Part shown: one piece after another, positions 42,018-64,000 of the stretch
Layout: the number at the start of each line of letters is the position of its first letter
How positions within the stretch are numbered: position 1 is the stretch's first letter
Assembly (NCBI GenBank): GCA_963662175.1
Contig: OY759218.1
Location: 24,698,051-24,762,050, forward strand
Direction: 5' to 3'
DNA from: Aradus depressus
Taxonomy: Eukaryota > Arthropoda > Insecta > Hemiptera > Aradidae
DNA: 64,000 nt
Notes under the pieces: model-generated
Database searches by the model: none
Told to the model about the DNA's origin: nothing
The model's input: only the letters and a program-made list of their open reading frames with translations
Translations under genes and position numbers: made by a program

Positions 42018-43394
42018 CACTTCCTCGGATATTCGGATAATAAGTATATGAGATATAGAGAAAGTTAAGTAGAAGTTCGATGTTGTGTTTTCACTGGAGT
42101 TTTATGTTTTCTGACGCTACTAGGTTTGACTACTTTAATAGTAGTAATACTCGAAAAGTCTTTGGTGAATCATTGGCAATGTATTTCACTTTCACTCTCT
42201 CTCAAAACCAATTGATCAAGAGGGTGTGCCCGTACCCACCCCCCCCCCCCCCCCCCCTCCTCCCCCGAGGAATTGACTTTTGAGTCTATTAATCTTCTTA
42301 TTACAATTCTATTTTTGAATTGGTAATAAATTTAAAGAGTTTGTTAACGTTTTCCATTTTATTAATGTTAGCTATTGTTTTAAGAGATGTATTTTCGTTG
42401 GATAGTAGAGTCTCATGTCTTTGGTTGTCATACTTTTTGCACTTAGTGAAAATATGGACTACGTCCTCAGTCTCATCCCAGTGTTCACAGTTAGGGGATG
42501 GTTTTATTTTGAGTAGATGTATTTGCCTGCTGATGGGCACTAACCGAGTGGATATGAAGAGAGAGTGTTCCGGTCATGCCATCCCATGTCCCTGGGTCTG
42601 GTTGGCTTCGCGGGGTTTTGACTTTAAATATGAAATTTTGTGTCGATACAGTCATTACAACAGCAAATATTGGGGAGTTTGAGTTAAACCGCTCCCTTAA
42701 TCCACCTTTCTTTCGGTCAATTTTTCTGAAAATCGATAAGTGTTGTGTTGTTCTTATGTGGTCCTGGTTACACATATAATATTTCCTATCGATACATTCA
42801 TTCTACCGGCGGTTATTAGAGTTTTTGTGTTGAGCCTCCCCCCTAATCCCCCTTCATATCGGTCGATTTGGCTGAAAATCAATAGGTGTCATCGTTAGGG
42901 AGTGCTACATTACCATATAAAATTTTGTGTTGATTCTTTTATTCTTTGGGGAGTTGTGGTGTGTGTGTGTCTGTGAACACGATAACTCTCCATAGAATGA
43001 ATGTATAGACACGATATATTATATATGTATCCAGAATCATCCAAGGACGACAACCATTAATTTTCACCCAAATCGATCAAAGGTGGAGGGATTGGGGAAA
43101 GGCTTAACTCAAAAACTCTAATAACTGCCGTTGTAATGAATGTATCGACACAAAATTTCATATGTGAATTCAACATCCTATAAAGACGACACTAATTATT
43201 TTTCAGCGGAATCATCCGCTTTAAAGTCGAGATGAGGACAACACCTGTTAATGTTCCAGGGAGGAGGGGGCTTAACTCCAAAACCCTAATAAACAATTTA
43301 TCACAAAATTTAGTATGAGGATTAGAACCTCCTACGTAAGTCAACTATTGATTATTATCCGAAAGTTAATTGATTAATTCTTTCTGGGGAAGTA
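42018..43394 (-). repeat. TACTTCCC-family element with LINE insert
   Basis: Starts CACTTCCTCGGATATTCGG and ends TTCTGGGGAAGTA, the two family ends in minus orientation. Length about 1.38 kb against 705 bp for the copy at 58889; the excess is a LINE fragment (42301-42600) and internal repetition of the GTTGAGCC ... GGTGTCGTC block. Confidence 0.65.
42301..42600 (-). pseudogene. Non-LTR retrotransposon ORF2 C-terminal fragment
   Basis: On minus: LFISTRLVPISRQIHLLKIK, PSPNCEHWDETEDVVHIFTK and CKKYDNQRHE. The C, C-D/E, H, C layout is the Cys/His box at the end of Jockey-like ORF2. The frame is open over 79 codons. It is truncated at its 5' side. Confidence 0.7.
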
Positions 43395-43545
43395 CATTGC
43401 CGGTGATTAACAGACGACGTTCTTCTCTTCTTTCCTGACAAAAATAAGTTGCTAAAATTTCTAGCATGAGTAGAAAATCATCAGTGAATAACGTCCCCAG
43501 CTCGAATTGATTAGCTAAGTTTTCGCTCTTCCAGTGAAACTATGT
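43370..43545. repeat. 180-bp inverted repeat, right copy
   Basis: Reverse-complement partner of 41508-41690. The two copies bracket about 1.7 kb, and their similarity is far higher than that among other members of the family. Confidence 0.85.
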
Positions 43546-43889
43546 AAACGACAGATTTGAAAGAAAATAAATGTTATATTCTTTGACTTCTCAATTCTCA
43601 TATAAAATATTCATACATTACATTAGATGAAACACTGATGGTTAAGGTTTTTGAGTAGACCCCTATTCTCTAATTTTGCTCTCGTCTGATTTTTTTGAAG
43701 CAGTTTCGTTTCAATAAATTATTCATAATATTATATTTATTTTATTTTTTTTCTCTTTCTGTTAATGTATATTTTAATGTTTTGTCATTCATCAAATTTA
43801 CTCATGGTTTATACCGATTGTAAATATTCAAAATAAATAATTAAAAAAAAATAAAATAAAAAAATAAATAAATTATTAGGTTTTTCTTA

Positions 43890-44190
43890 GGGCGTCGGTA
43901 GCTCAGAGGTGGCGTGCCTGCTTAGTGAGCTCAAAATAGCGGGCCCTTAGGTTTTTTAACCGAGAGGTGAAAAAACCTTTATCACGCCGTCCTTCGGGTC
44001 AGACGTTAAGCGATACAATATCAGGAACTCTTTAAAGACGTCTACACTGGGTAAATAAATTTGGTTAGGTAATATTTACGACTCCACTGTAGAATCGGGC
44101 TCATGTCCACCAGAGTGACAAAAGAGCGCTCTGGTGGTAGGCGATATGATCTCGTTGCTAAACCTTGGGCATGAATCGCAGTAACGAACT
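43890..44190 (+). repeat. tRNA-derived SINE, complete but with box B deletion
   Basis: GGGCGTCGGTAGCTCAGAGG start, body and CCTTGGGCATGAATCGCAG end are present; the box B stretch is shortened (ATAGCGGGCCC). Confidence 0.82.
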
Positions 44191-44309
44191 GAATAACTAT
44201 AGAGTAGAATTTTCCTGGAATTAGCAGGTGTAGTGGGAAACTCGAAGGTTAGGAAAAGAAAAATATTGTATTTTTCCACTCCAGATGTATATTTATGTTG
44301 AGCGCTTTC

Positions 44310-44345
44310 GGTTGTTACACCATCCTCAGACCCTTTAAGAAGCAC
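44310..44345 (-). ncRNA. Compact hammerhead-like motif
   Basis: Minus: CUGAGGA (rc of 44333-44339), U, GGU-loop-ACC, GAAAGCGCUC. AGCGCU is a perfect 6-base palindrome followed by C. A second copy of UUAAAGGGUCUGAGGAUGAG lies at 44411 on plus, but it has lost its hairpin and GAAA. Confidence 0.45.
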
Positions 44346-44539
44346 ATACAATATATTCTACAATGCAACCAATTTACATAATTTTTATTTTGTATTATAT
44401 ATATATATATTTAAAGGGTCTGAGGATGAGCGCTCAGCCTAAATACAAGTATACATCTCGTGTGAGAAAGGACTACATTTATAAATATATACAAATTATT
44501 TCTGCCCTTATATATTGTACGTGCTTTTCAGCCAAAATA

Positions 44540-44551
44540 CAAGTATACATC

Positions 44552-44583
<32 letters not shown>
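44540..44583. repeat. (TA)n microsatellite in a short palindrome
   Basis: ATACATCGTATATA ... TATACGATGTAT flanks an alternating TA run, forming a perfect hairpin. Confidence 0.9.
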
Positions 44584-44631
44584 GATGTATACAAATTATT
44601 TCTTCTCTTAAAAAATACGTATTAGAAGCAC

Positions 44632-45054
44632 GTGCCCCCCCCCTGGCCAGAGAAAAAAACAAAAGAAATCGCTGTATTTTACAATCTGACTGAGCTCCAA
44701 AATGAAACAGAGCTGTGGTTCAACCTGTGGAAAGAGAAAATCATGGAAAAAGAAGACCTGAAAGCACTAGACCTTATTGATGTTTTGGACGAAACAGAGC
44801 ACTTTTTCCCCCAGACAAGACAGGCGTTGATGATTTGCTTGGCACAGCCGTGCACAACAGCTACGATTGAGAGGACATTCAGCACCCTGAGGAGAGTGAA
44901 GACATGGCTGAGATCTACCATGGTACAAAACCGTCTCAATGGTCTCTGCATGATAAGCGTGCACAGAACGTTGCTAGAAAACGATCGAGAACACTTCAAA
45001 GAGGAAGTTCTTTCACGATTTTCAGAGAATAAACGAAAATTGTGCTTTACCTAA
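44632..45054 (+). pseudogene. hAT transposase C-terminal dimerisation region
   Basis: An open frame of about 140 codons holds EKKTKEIAVFYNLTELQNET, HFFPQTRQALMICLAQPCTT, ATIERTFSTLRRVKTWLRST and MVQNRLNGLCMISVH. The order C..P.TTA..ER.FS.L..VKT..R..M...RL..L is the hAT C-terminal (dimerisation) signature in the style of ZMYM1/THAP0-like hAT proteins. The frame is intact and ends in TAA, but the catalytic upstream part is absent. Confidence 0.8.
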
Positions 45055-45160
45055 ATGTACATGTACAAAACAAGTTATATTAAATTTTTTTAAATATACA
45101 TGAATTCGATCATTTCATTTCCTCGCTCAGAATCTTCATGTATGTTATCCTTTATACTCT

Positions 45161-45314
45161 TAAAGCTGATTTTACATACGCAGTAAAAATGCAAAGCGGA
45201 GCAGCAGCAAATGCACGTTATTGGCTATGAGTCATTTAATTCTAGAAGCACAAAAACCACAGCGTGCATTTGCTGCTGCTGCGCATTGCATTTTTGCTGC
45301 TCAAGTCAGCTTAA
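45161..45314. mobile_element. Small MITE with long inverted repeats
   Basis: Left arm 45163-45216 and right arm 45262-45312 are reverse complements (AAGCTGATTTTAC / GTCAGCTT; AAAAATGCAAAGCGGAGCAG / its complement). About 150 bp, mostly arms. Confidence 0.65.
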
Positions 45315-45436
45315 GTATTACAGTCAGTGGTTACCTCGGGGGAGGCTTCTAGGGGTCCGAGTCTCCCAAATTAATAACAAAAAGTCTGCAACGCTAACTA
45401 CGGAAACTGTGGACTGTGTCCCCGGAAGTCTATACC

Positions 45437-45489
45437 CCCCCCCTCCCCCCCCCCCCCTGTAACCTAACTTTGCCCCCCCCCCCCCCCCT
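45437..45489. repeat. Poly-C tracts
   Basis: Two interrupted runs of C. Similar tracts at 42240, 40567, 48697-48726 and 55258-55280, and poly-G at 48938-48963; several lie inside repeat-family copies. Confidence 0.85.
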
Positions 45490-45940
45490 GCTCAAAATCC
45501 TGGCTACGCCCCTGATTAGAAGTGCCCAATATTTTATAACAGGTTTCAGGCATCCTCAATTTACTAAAAGTAGAAAATCCAAGGACAAAATACGTAAGTT
45601 TTGTATCTAATATTTTGAAATAGGTATTTGACTCCTAAGAAGCTGGAGTATGGAGACAGAAGACTTGGTGCTGAACTCAGCGTCAAAGCGTTCCTGACAA
45701 TTTGTTACTGCTCCTAATGTCACTATTCTCCTGGAGCAACAACGTAGGAAAAAATAGCTGTTCCAAAAAGTACCTAATACTTTAATGAGTTAAACTCTCA
45801 CCAGCCCCGCCAAAACTGCGGGGCGGGAAGGGCGATCGCCTAGGGCGCCTCGATGTTAGGGGCACAAGAGTTGTTGACTCTTTGACCTTGATTGAAAGAA
45901 TTGAAAAAAAAAAACGAATACTTGCGAGTTATTCACGAAC

Positions 45941-46186
45941 TTGTGGATTGCGTTACGCATACTTTTAACGATTCCAGTATCAGTAGCCAGTTGCGAAAGG
46001 AGTTTTAGCAAATTGAAATTAATAAAAACATATTTAAGATCAACTATGACCCAAGAAAGACTCCATGCTCTTGCTGTTCTTGCAATAGAAAACGAACTGG
46101 CCAAGAGCATAAATTTCAATGATGTAATTGAAGAATTTGCTAATGCTAATGCCCGAAAAATACAATTGAATTTTTCCAAAAATTGA
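45941..46186 (+). pseudogene. hAT transposase C-terminal dimerisation remnant
   Basis: Encodes LRILLTIPVSVASCERSFSK, LKLIKTYLRSTMTQERLHAL and AVLAIENELA up to a stop. The P-V-S-A-x-x-E-R-x-F-S and RL..L pattern is the hAT dimerisation domain. It lies within the deleted element 45802-46427. Confidence 0.85.
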
Positions 46187-46267
46187 TACAATTTGACGTC
46201 TTTCAATCATTTTTTCAGATATATTATGATAATATATGTTGTTTTTATAATTTTTTTATATATAGTA

Positions 46268-46289
46268 TATATATATATATATATATATT
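46268..46289. repeat. (TA)n microsatellite
   Basis: Alternating TA run within the hAT derivative. Confidence 0.9.
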
Positions 46290-46551
46290 TCTTTTTTATA
46301 ATAAATTTAAACATTAAACAATTTTTTTTATGAAGTTTTTTTTTTAATTATTGAAATTTTCTCTCCTTACAAGAGGGCGCAAGGTAGATTTTCGCCTAGG
46401 GCACTGATATATGTTGCGGCGGGGCTGACTCTTACAATGTGTTTCTTACAACCCGTTACAGTGTCATCGCTTTATGACTCCAGGAGCAATATAGTAAAAA
46501 ATACCTGTTCCGAAAAATACCTAATAGTTAACACAAATAATAGATCAATTA

Positions 46552-46595
46552 CAAATACTGATGATGGGAGTGCTTCCTGAAACTTCTATAATTGC
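46552..46595 (+). ncRNA. Decayed compact hammerhead-like motif with repeat tail
   Basis: CUGAUGA (46558-46564), U, GGGA-loop-UCCU, GAAACUUC. Its 3' continuation (AATGGGAGAAGTG ... TATATATGAAT ... CACACAACCCA) matches 22685-22755, so both copies share the same downstream element end. Confidence 0.45.
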
Positions 46596-46881
46596 TATTT
46601 TTTGAGAAGGCAAACAATGAATGGGAGAAGTGTTGCTGCAATACTATGTTATATATGAATTAATAATCTCCTTACACAACCCAAAAGTAATCAATGATTT
46701 TATACAATACGAATATACAAATCGATTCATTTGTTATATCGATTTATAAACAAAAATATTCCAATATTTAATAAAAATATTGCTTGGTAACAGTCATTTA
46801 GTAGACAAAATTTGGAGGAGAAGGTCGCAAAATTTATAAGTGTGGATTTCTTTAGATTTTTTGGAATATATCAAAATTAAA

Positions 46882-60855
<13,974 letters not shown>

Positions 60856-61092
60856 TTCTGCTAATTTAATTTATAATTTAATATTAGAAATATTGATATA
60901 AAGAAAAAATTCCTGTGGAGGTCGAATCGGAGAGGTCTGTCTGTGTACCCGATAGATAGCCCCGACTAAAGATTCGAACTGCACAGGGATTTTCTCTATG
61001 CTATACATCTATGTTTATTTTGGCTGTAGTTACACTTAAATAAGACCTTTACTGTTATGTAAGATATACTTTATTATCTCTTACTTTCCTGT

Positions 61093-61312
61093 GAGGGCGC
61101 CAGTAGTTAAGGGGTAAGGGTAGCGTGCTTACTTGCAGAGCCCAACATGGCGAGTTTGGTTTTTTATCTGAGAGGTAACAACATCTTAAGCACGCCTTCC
61201 TTCGGAGTGGACATTAAATGAGTTTCCTGAGCATGTGCGATGTCAGGTACTCGTTAAAGACTCCTAGCTTAATTAATCCAGGATAGGTAAAATTTAGGAC
61301 TCCTACAGTAGA
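61093..61312 (+). repeat. tRNA-derived SINE, 5' two thirds
   Basis: GAGGGCGCCAGTAGTTAAGG start, damaged box B, then AAGCACGCCTTCCTTCGG and TGCGATGTCAGGTACTCG. 3' end missing. Confidence 0.75.
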
Positions 61313-61314
61313 GC

Positions 61315-61845
61315 TAACAGTGAAGGGATAAGAGGATTGGATACTAAGGCCAACCACTCTACCTTTACCAAGGCCGGCGCCATCATAGAGGCGAACTAGG
61401 CGGCCGTCCAGCGCGGCAAAATCTGTGGGCGGCACCCCAATAGACAACGGTGCTAAGTTTCCCTTGCCTGCCGTCACCCGTGTCCTTTTCGGTCAGATGT
61501 GAACTCACAGGCACATCCACCTCTATGGTCTCTCCCATCCTCCCATCCCACACTCACTTTCTCTTATCATTGTTGCCCCCTGTCGTCTCTTGATAAGAAT
61601 GTACAGAAGTAACAGTATGATGTCCTCACTGAAGTGTTTTTACTATAGTTCAAATGCCTAATGAATAAATTTGAATTGTATTATGTAAATACATGCTCTG
61701 CCGTTGTCGCATATTCCCCTTCCAAATATATATATATATTACACTCTTTTCGTCGAATCTTTGAAATGATATGCCACGTTATTGTAAAAAATTAATCGGA
61801 GCCTTCCCTCCCACAGCGCTCCAATTTGAAATTTTTGAAAGCCTA
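61315..61845. other. Intergenic; a GC-rich patch resembling hAT ends
   Basis: GCCGGCGCCATCATAGAGGC and neighbours (61365-61440) are GC-rich like the terminal parts of ZMYM1-type hAT elements such as 45802-46427. No matching end or target duplication was found. Confidence 0.3.
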
Positions 61846-61847
61846 TG

Positions 61848-62073
61848 TCGTGGGGTTTCTGCTGCCAAAAGTGATCTAGTCACAATTTGGCAAAAATGAG
61901 TTTGTTTGACCAACTACATGGCAGTTGAGAGGATGTTGTCAGGAAAAAATGACTACGTCAGTATCTAGTGAGAGGTACTGTACCCACCCAGTTGAGTAAC
62001 TGCCATGTATTTGATTAAATAAACTCATTTTTGCCAAATTGTGACTTGGTCACTTTTGGCAGAAACCCCACGA
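61848..62073. mobile_element. MITE with 80-bp inverted repeats
   Basis: Left arm 61848-61927 and right arm 61996-62073 are reverse complements (TCGTGGGGTTTCTGC / GGCAGAAACCCCACGA; ACAATTTGGCAAAAATGAGT / its complement). Central 68 bp unique. Confidence 0.85.
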
Positions 62074-62178
62074 TATTCTAATAAAAAAAATAAGAAATGT
62101 TATTAATTTTAAGATATGTTTATAGTCAAGTTGACCTCATGACCTGACATACCACAGTTAGAACTAGAATAAAACTTC

Positions 62179-63024
62179 TTCAACACTTTCACTGTAGGAA
62201 GCCTGCTGACCTTGGCGTGCCCGCAGTGCTAGGTAGGGTGCGACTTACCATGTGCTGAATTCTTTTCGCGCCCGGTCACGGTACTTTTTATTTCAAGTTT
62301 ACCATCACTATTTTTTTTTTTGGGGGGGGGGGGGGACAAGCTAGCGAATACATAAGATCATATGATAAGTATAAATGTTGATGTTTTAATTTATATATTT
62401 TTTTATATATCCTAGGCCCACCTTTGGCATTTGAGTCATGCGGTGTCTTGCAGCTTTATACAATAACGTCTATTTATCATGGGACATTGTACCCTGATCT
62501 TGGACAGCGTCAAACAGCGCAGAGCAGGTCGGAAGGTGATCCCCCTCATTTACCCATTCATCCTGTGTTTCTCCTCCAGCAGGACTCCCCATCTCTTGCC
62601 AGCAACTGGCCTCTTCTGGTGTTCCCTCAGCAGATCTTTGTAAGTCTTGTCAATCAGCTTCTTTGCAGTATCCAGGTTGATGGAGGTGATCGGTTGTTCC
62701 ATCTGGGATCCTTTTTTAGCCAGCCTATCAACCTCTTCGTTGCCTGGGATCCCACAGTGGTTAGGGATCCATTGCAGAACTATAGTCTTCCCCTTTCCAA
62801 GAAGCGCAAAGATCCTACGCCTGCAAAGCACCACATTCAGCGAAGTGTGCTGGTCAGCTCCCTGTTTAGTGAAGGACTTGATTGCGGCCTGCGATTTGTT
62901 TTGATTAAACAGACTTAGTTAATAATGTGGATATAAGCAGTTTAGCTATAAAGTGGCCTTGTCACAATACTGGCTATAAGTGTATGGGGCACGGCGGCCC
63001 AAGCCGGTATGGTGAAAGGGTTAA
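62179..63024. mobile_element. Possible piggyBac-like element with LINE insert
   Basis: TTCAACACTTTCACTGTAGG (left) and GGTGAAAGGGTTAA (right) resemble inverted TTAACCCTTTCAC ends, with further inverted GGCGTGCCCGC / GGCACGGCGG. The left TTAA is mutated. An RNase H fragment of a LINE lies inside. Confidence 0.35.
62550..62918 (-). pseudogene. LINE RNase H domain fragment
   Basis: On minus: NQNKSQAAIKSFTKQGADQH, VLCRRRIFALLGKGKTIVLQ, WIPNHCGIPGNEEVDRLAKK, GS. The W-x-P-x-H-x-G-x-x-G-N-E-x-x-D-x-L-A-K signature is the C-terminal part of the RNase H domain found in Jockey/I-type LINEs and contains the catalytic His and last Asp. The frame is open for about 120 codons. The frame on the opposite strand (62424-62918) is its shadow. 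Confidence 0.85.
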
Positions 63025-63065
63025 AGAATTAATATAAAAAAGTCGTCGGTAAATCACAGGAAACA

Positions 63066-63455
63066 TACTTCCCCAGAACGAATTAATCAATTAACTTTTC
63101 GCTCCTCCTCCAAAACCAATCGGCCTTTTGGACTAAAAATCAATAGTTGACTTACATAGAGGCTTCTGAATCCTCTTACTAAATTTTGTGTCAATAAATT
63201 CAATACGTCGGCAGTTATTTGGGTATATGGGTTGAGCCTCCTCGGATCCCCCTCTTTCCTTCGGCTGATTCTGATGAAAAATTAATAAGTGTCGTCCATA
63301 TGGGGTTTTGAATTTACATATGAAATTCCATGTCGATACTAGAGTATAACTAGAGTTATTATGTTAAGCCTCCCTCTAATCCACCTTCCCTCTGGCCGAA
63401 TTGGCTGAAAATCAATAGGTGTCGTCTTTATGGGTTTTTGAACACACATAAAATT
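63066..63455 (+). repeat. TACTTCCC-family element, 5' part
   Basis: Starts TACTTCCCCAGAACG and follows the full copy at 58889 to GTGTCGTCTTTATGG; the right end is missing. Confidence 0.65.
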
Positions 63456-63672
63456 TCGTTAACATTCGTCTCAAAAACACGATTTTCACGTTTTTTCGAT
63501 TAGTATATTAAAAACTGAAATTTTTTCGATTTTATTGTTATTTTTCTGTCAAATTCTAATTCCAAGTCGTGCCCCACTTAATTACAAGTAATATCATCAT
63601 AAAAATACATTATTTCAAGTACTTAGAAGTTAATCAAGGAATATTAATTATAGAAAAAATGACAGACGAGAA

Positions 63673-64000
63673 ATAAAAATTATTCAAAATGCTACCATTG
63701 CGTCAGATTTCAATGCGGATTGATGCGTGGAAATAATCTTGATATGCAGAAAATCACCGGATTCTGACAACCTAGTTTTTCGAGTACCCAAACTAAATTT
63801 TGAAGCTACTAATTATACAGAGTTATTAGGAGTCATTACTCCTTTTTCAATTTTGTCATATATTGATTAAAATTGCACACTTTTTTAAATTTCAATTTCA
63901 CTTATATAAAGAATTTACACTAATTTTCATCAAATTTTAAAATACTAAAGTTATCCGCATTAAAATCTGACGCAATGGAAGCATTTTGAATAATTTTTAT
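63673..64000. mobile_element. Inverted-repeat element reaching the window end
   Basis: ATAAAAATTATTCAAAATGC at 63673 and its complement at 63981-64000, with CATTGCGTCAGATTT and AAATCTGACGCAATG, form arms of about 50 bp. Interior 230 bp AT-rich. The right boundary may lie outside the window. Confidence 0.75.

Larger units (their letters stand above)
45802..46427 (+). mobile_element. Non-autonomous hAT element with target duplication
   Basis: Ends CAGCCCCGCC (45802) and GGCGGGGCTG (46427) are exact 10-bp inverted repeats, flanked by ACTCTCAC and ACTCTTAC (7 of 8 identical), the 8-bp duplication typical of hAT insertion. Second-tier inverted words GATCGCCTAGGGCGC and TTTCGCCTAGGGC lie inside. 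The 626-bp interior keeps only the transposase C-terminus, so it is an internal-deletion derivative. Confidence 0.9.

Noticed and set aside
61214..61477. 87-codon minus-strand frame with GC-rich content
   Set aside because: It overlaps the 3' part of a SINE and a GC-rich patch resembling hAT ends; not a gene.
62424..62918. 164-codon plus-strand frame preceded by a splice-acceptor-like CCTAG
   Set aside because: It is antisense to a clear LINE RNase H domain (62550-62918), so the open frame is a shadow. A spliced fusion from 60848 is possible but unsupported.

Overview
The window looks like a repeat-rich, AT-rich animal nuclear genome, probably an arthropod. There are no operons or bacterial signals. 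Coding sequence is split into short exons with GT-AG introns. About two thirds of the window is decayed mobile DNA: tRNA-derived SINEs, non-LTR, hAT, Harbinger, Tc1/mariner and Ty3/gypsy remnants, MITE-like elements and satellites. Placement in arthropods is inferred from the style of the transposon remnants and is not proven. There is one assembly gap of 200 N (50480-50679).

Three host genes can be assembled from exons whose reading phases agree. (1) On the plus strand, 9078-17431 holds the 3' half of a CUB/LDL-receptor class A transmembrane protein of the LRP3/LRP10/LRP12 type: CUB, three LDLa modules plus a partial one, a membrane segment and a tail with a PPAY motif; its upstream exons lie outside or are unrecognised. 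(2) On the minus strand, 34936-21181 holds twelve coding exons, with two likely non-coding 5' exons out to about 37.7 kb. They encode a protein of about 725-747 residues that I do not recognise: a low-complexity, Ser/Pro-rich body and a C-terminal charged coiled coil. Genes 1 and 2 converge. (3) On the plus strand, 46882-60855 holds seven exons encoding a very basic protein of about 346 residues, mostly predicted coiled coil, also unrecognised.

The most interesting layer is in the repeats. At least fifteen sites on both strands share one small RNA-like pattern: CUGANGA, one base, a short hairpin, then GAAA followed in the best copies by a self-complementary 4-6 base word (ACGU, AGUACU, ACUAGU, AGCGCU). 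This is the layout of the compact hammerhead ribozymes linked to Penelope-like retroelements, which are thought to cleave as dimers. Here they often sit head to head in the arms of large inverted repeats. No Penelope reverse transcriptase or GIY-YIG nuclease was seen in the window.

Other structure: a GC-rich satellite of exactly 133 bp x 11 inside an intron of gene 2 (30977-32434); a 95-bp x 4 minisatellite (52549-52928); a 31-bp x 5 minisatellite (29278-29432); a near-perfect 120-bp palindrome (1110-1350); a full-length SINE with an 11-bp target duplication (35427-35754); a short hAT derivative with matching 8-bp target duplications (45802-46427); a family of DNA-transposon-like repeats ending in TACTTCCC (e.g. 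58889-59593); and a tandem segmental duplication (18143-19499).
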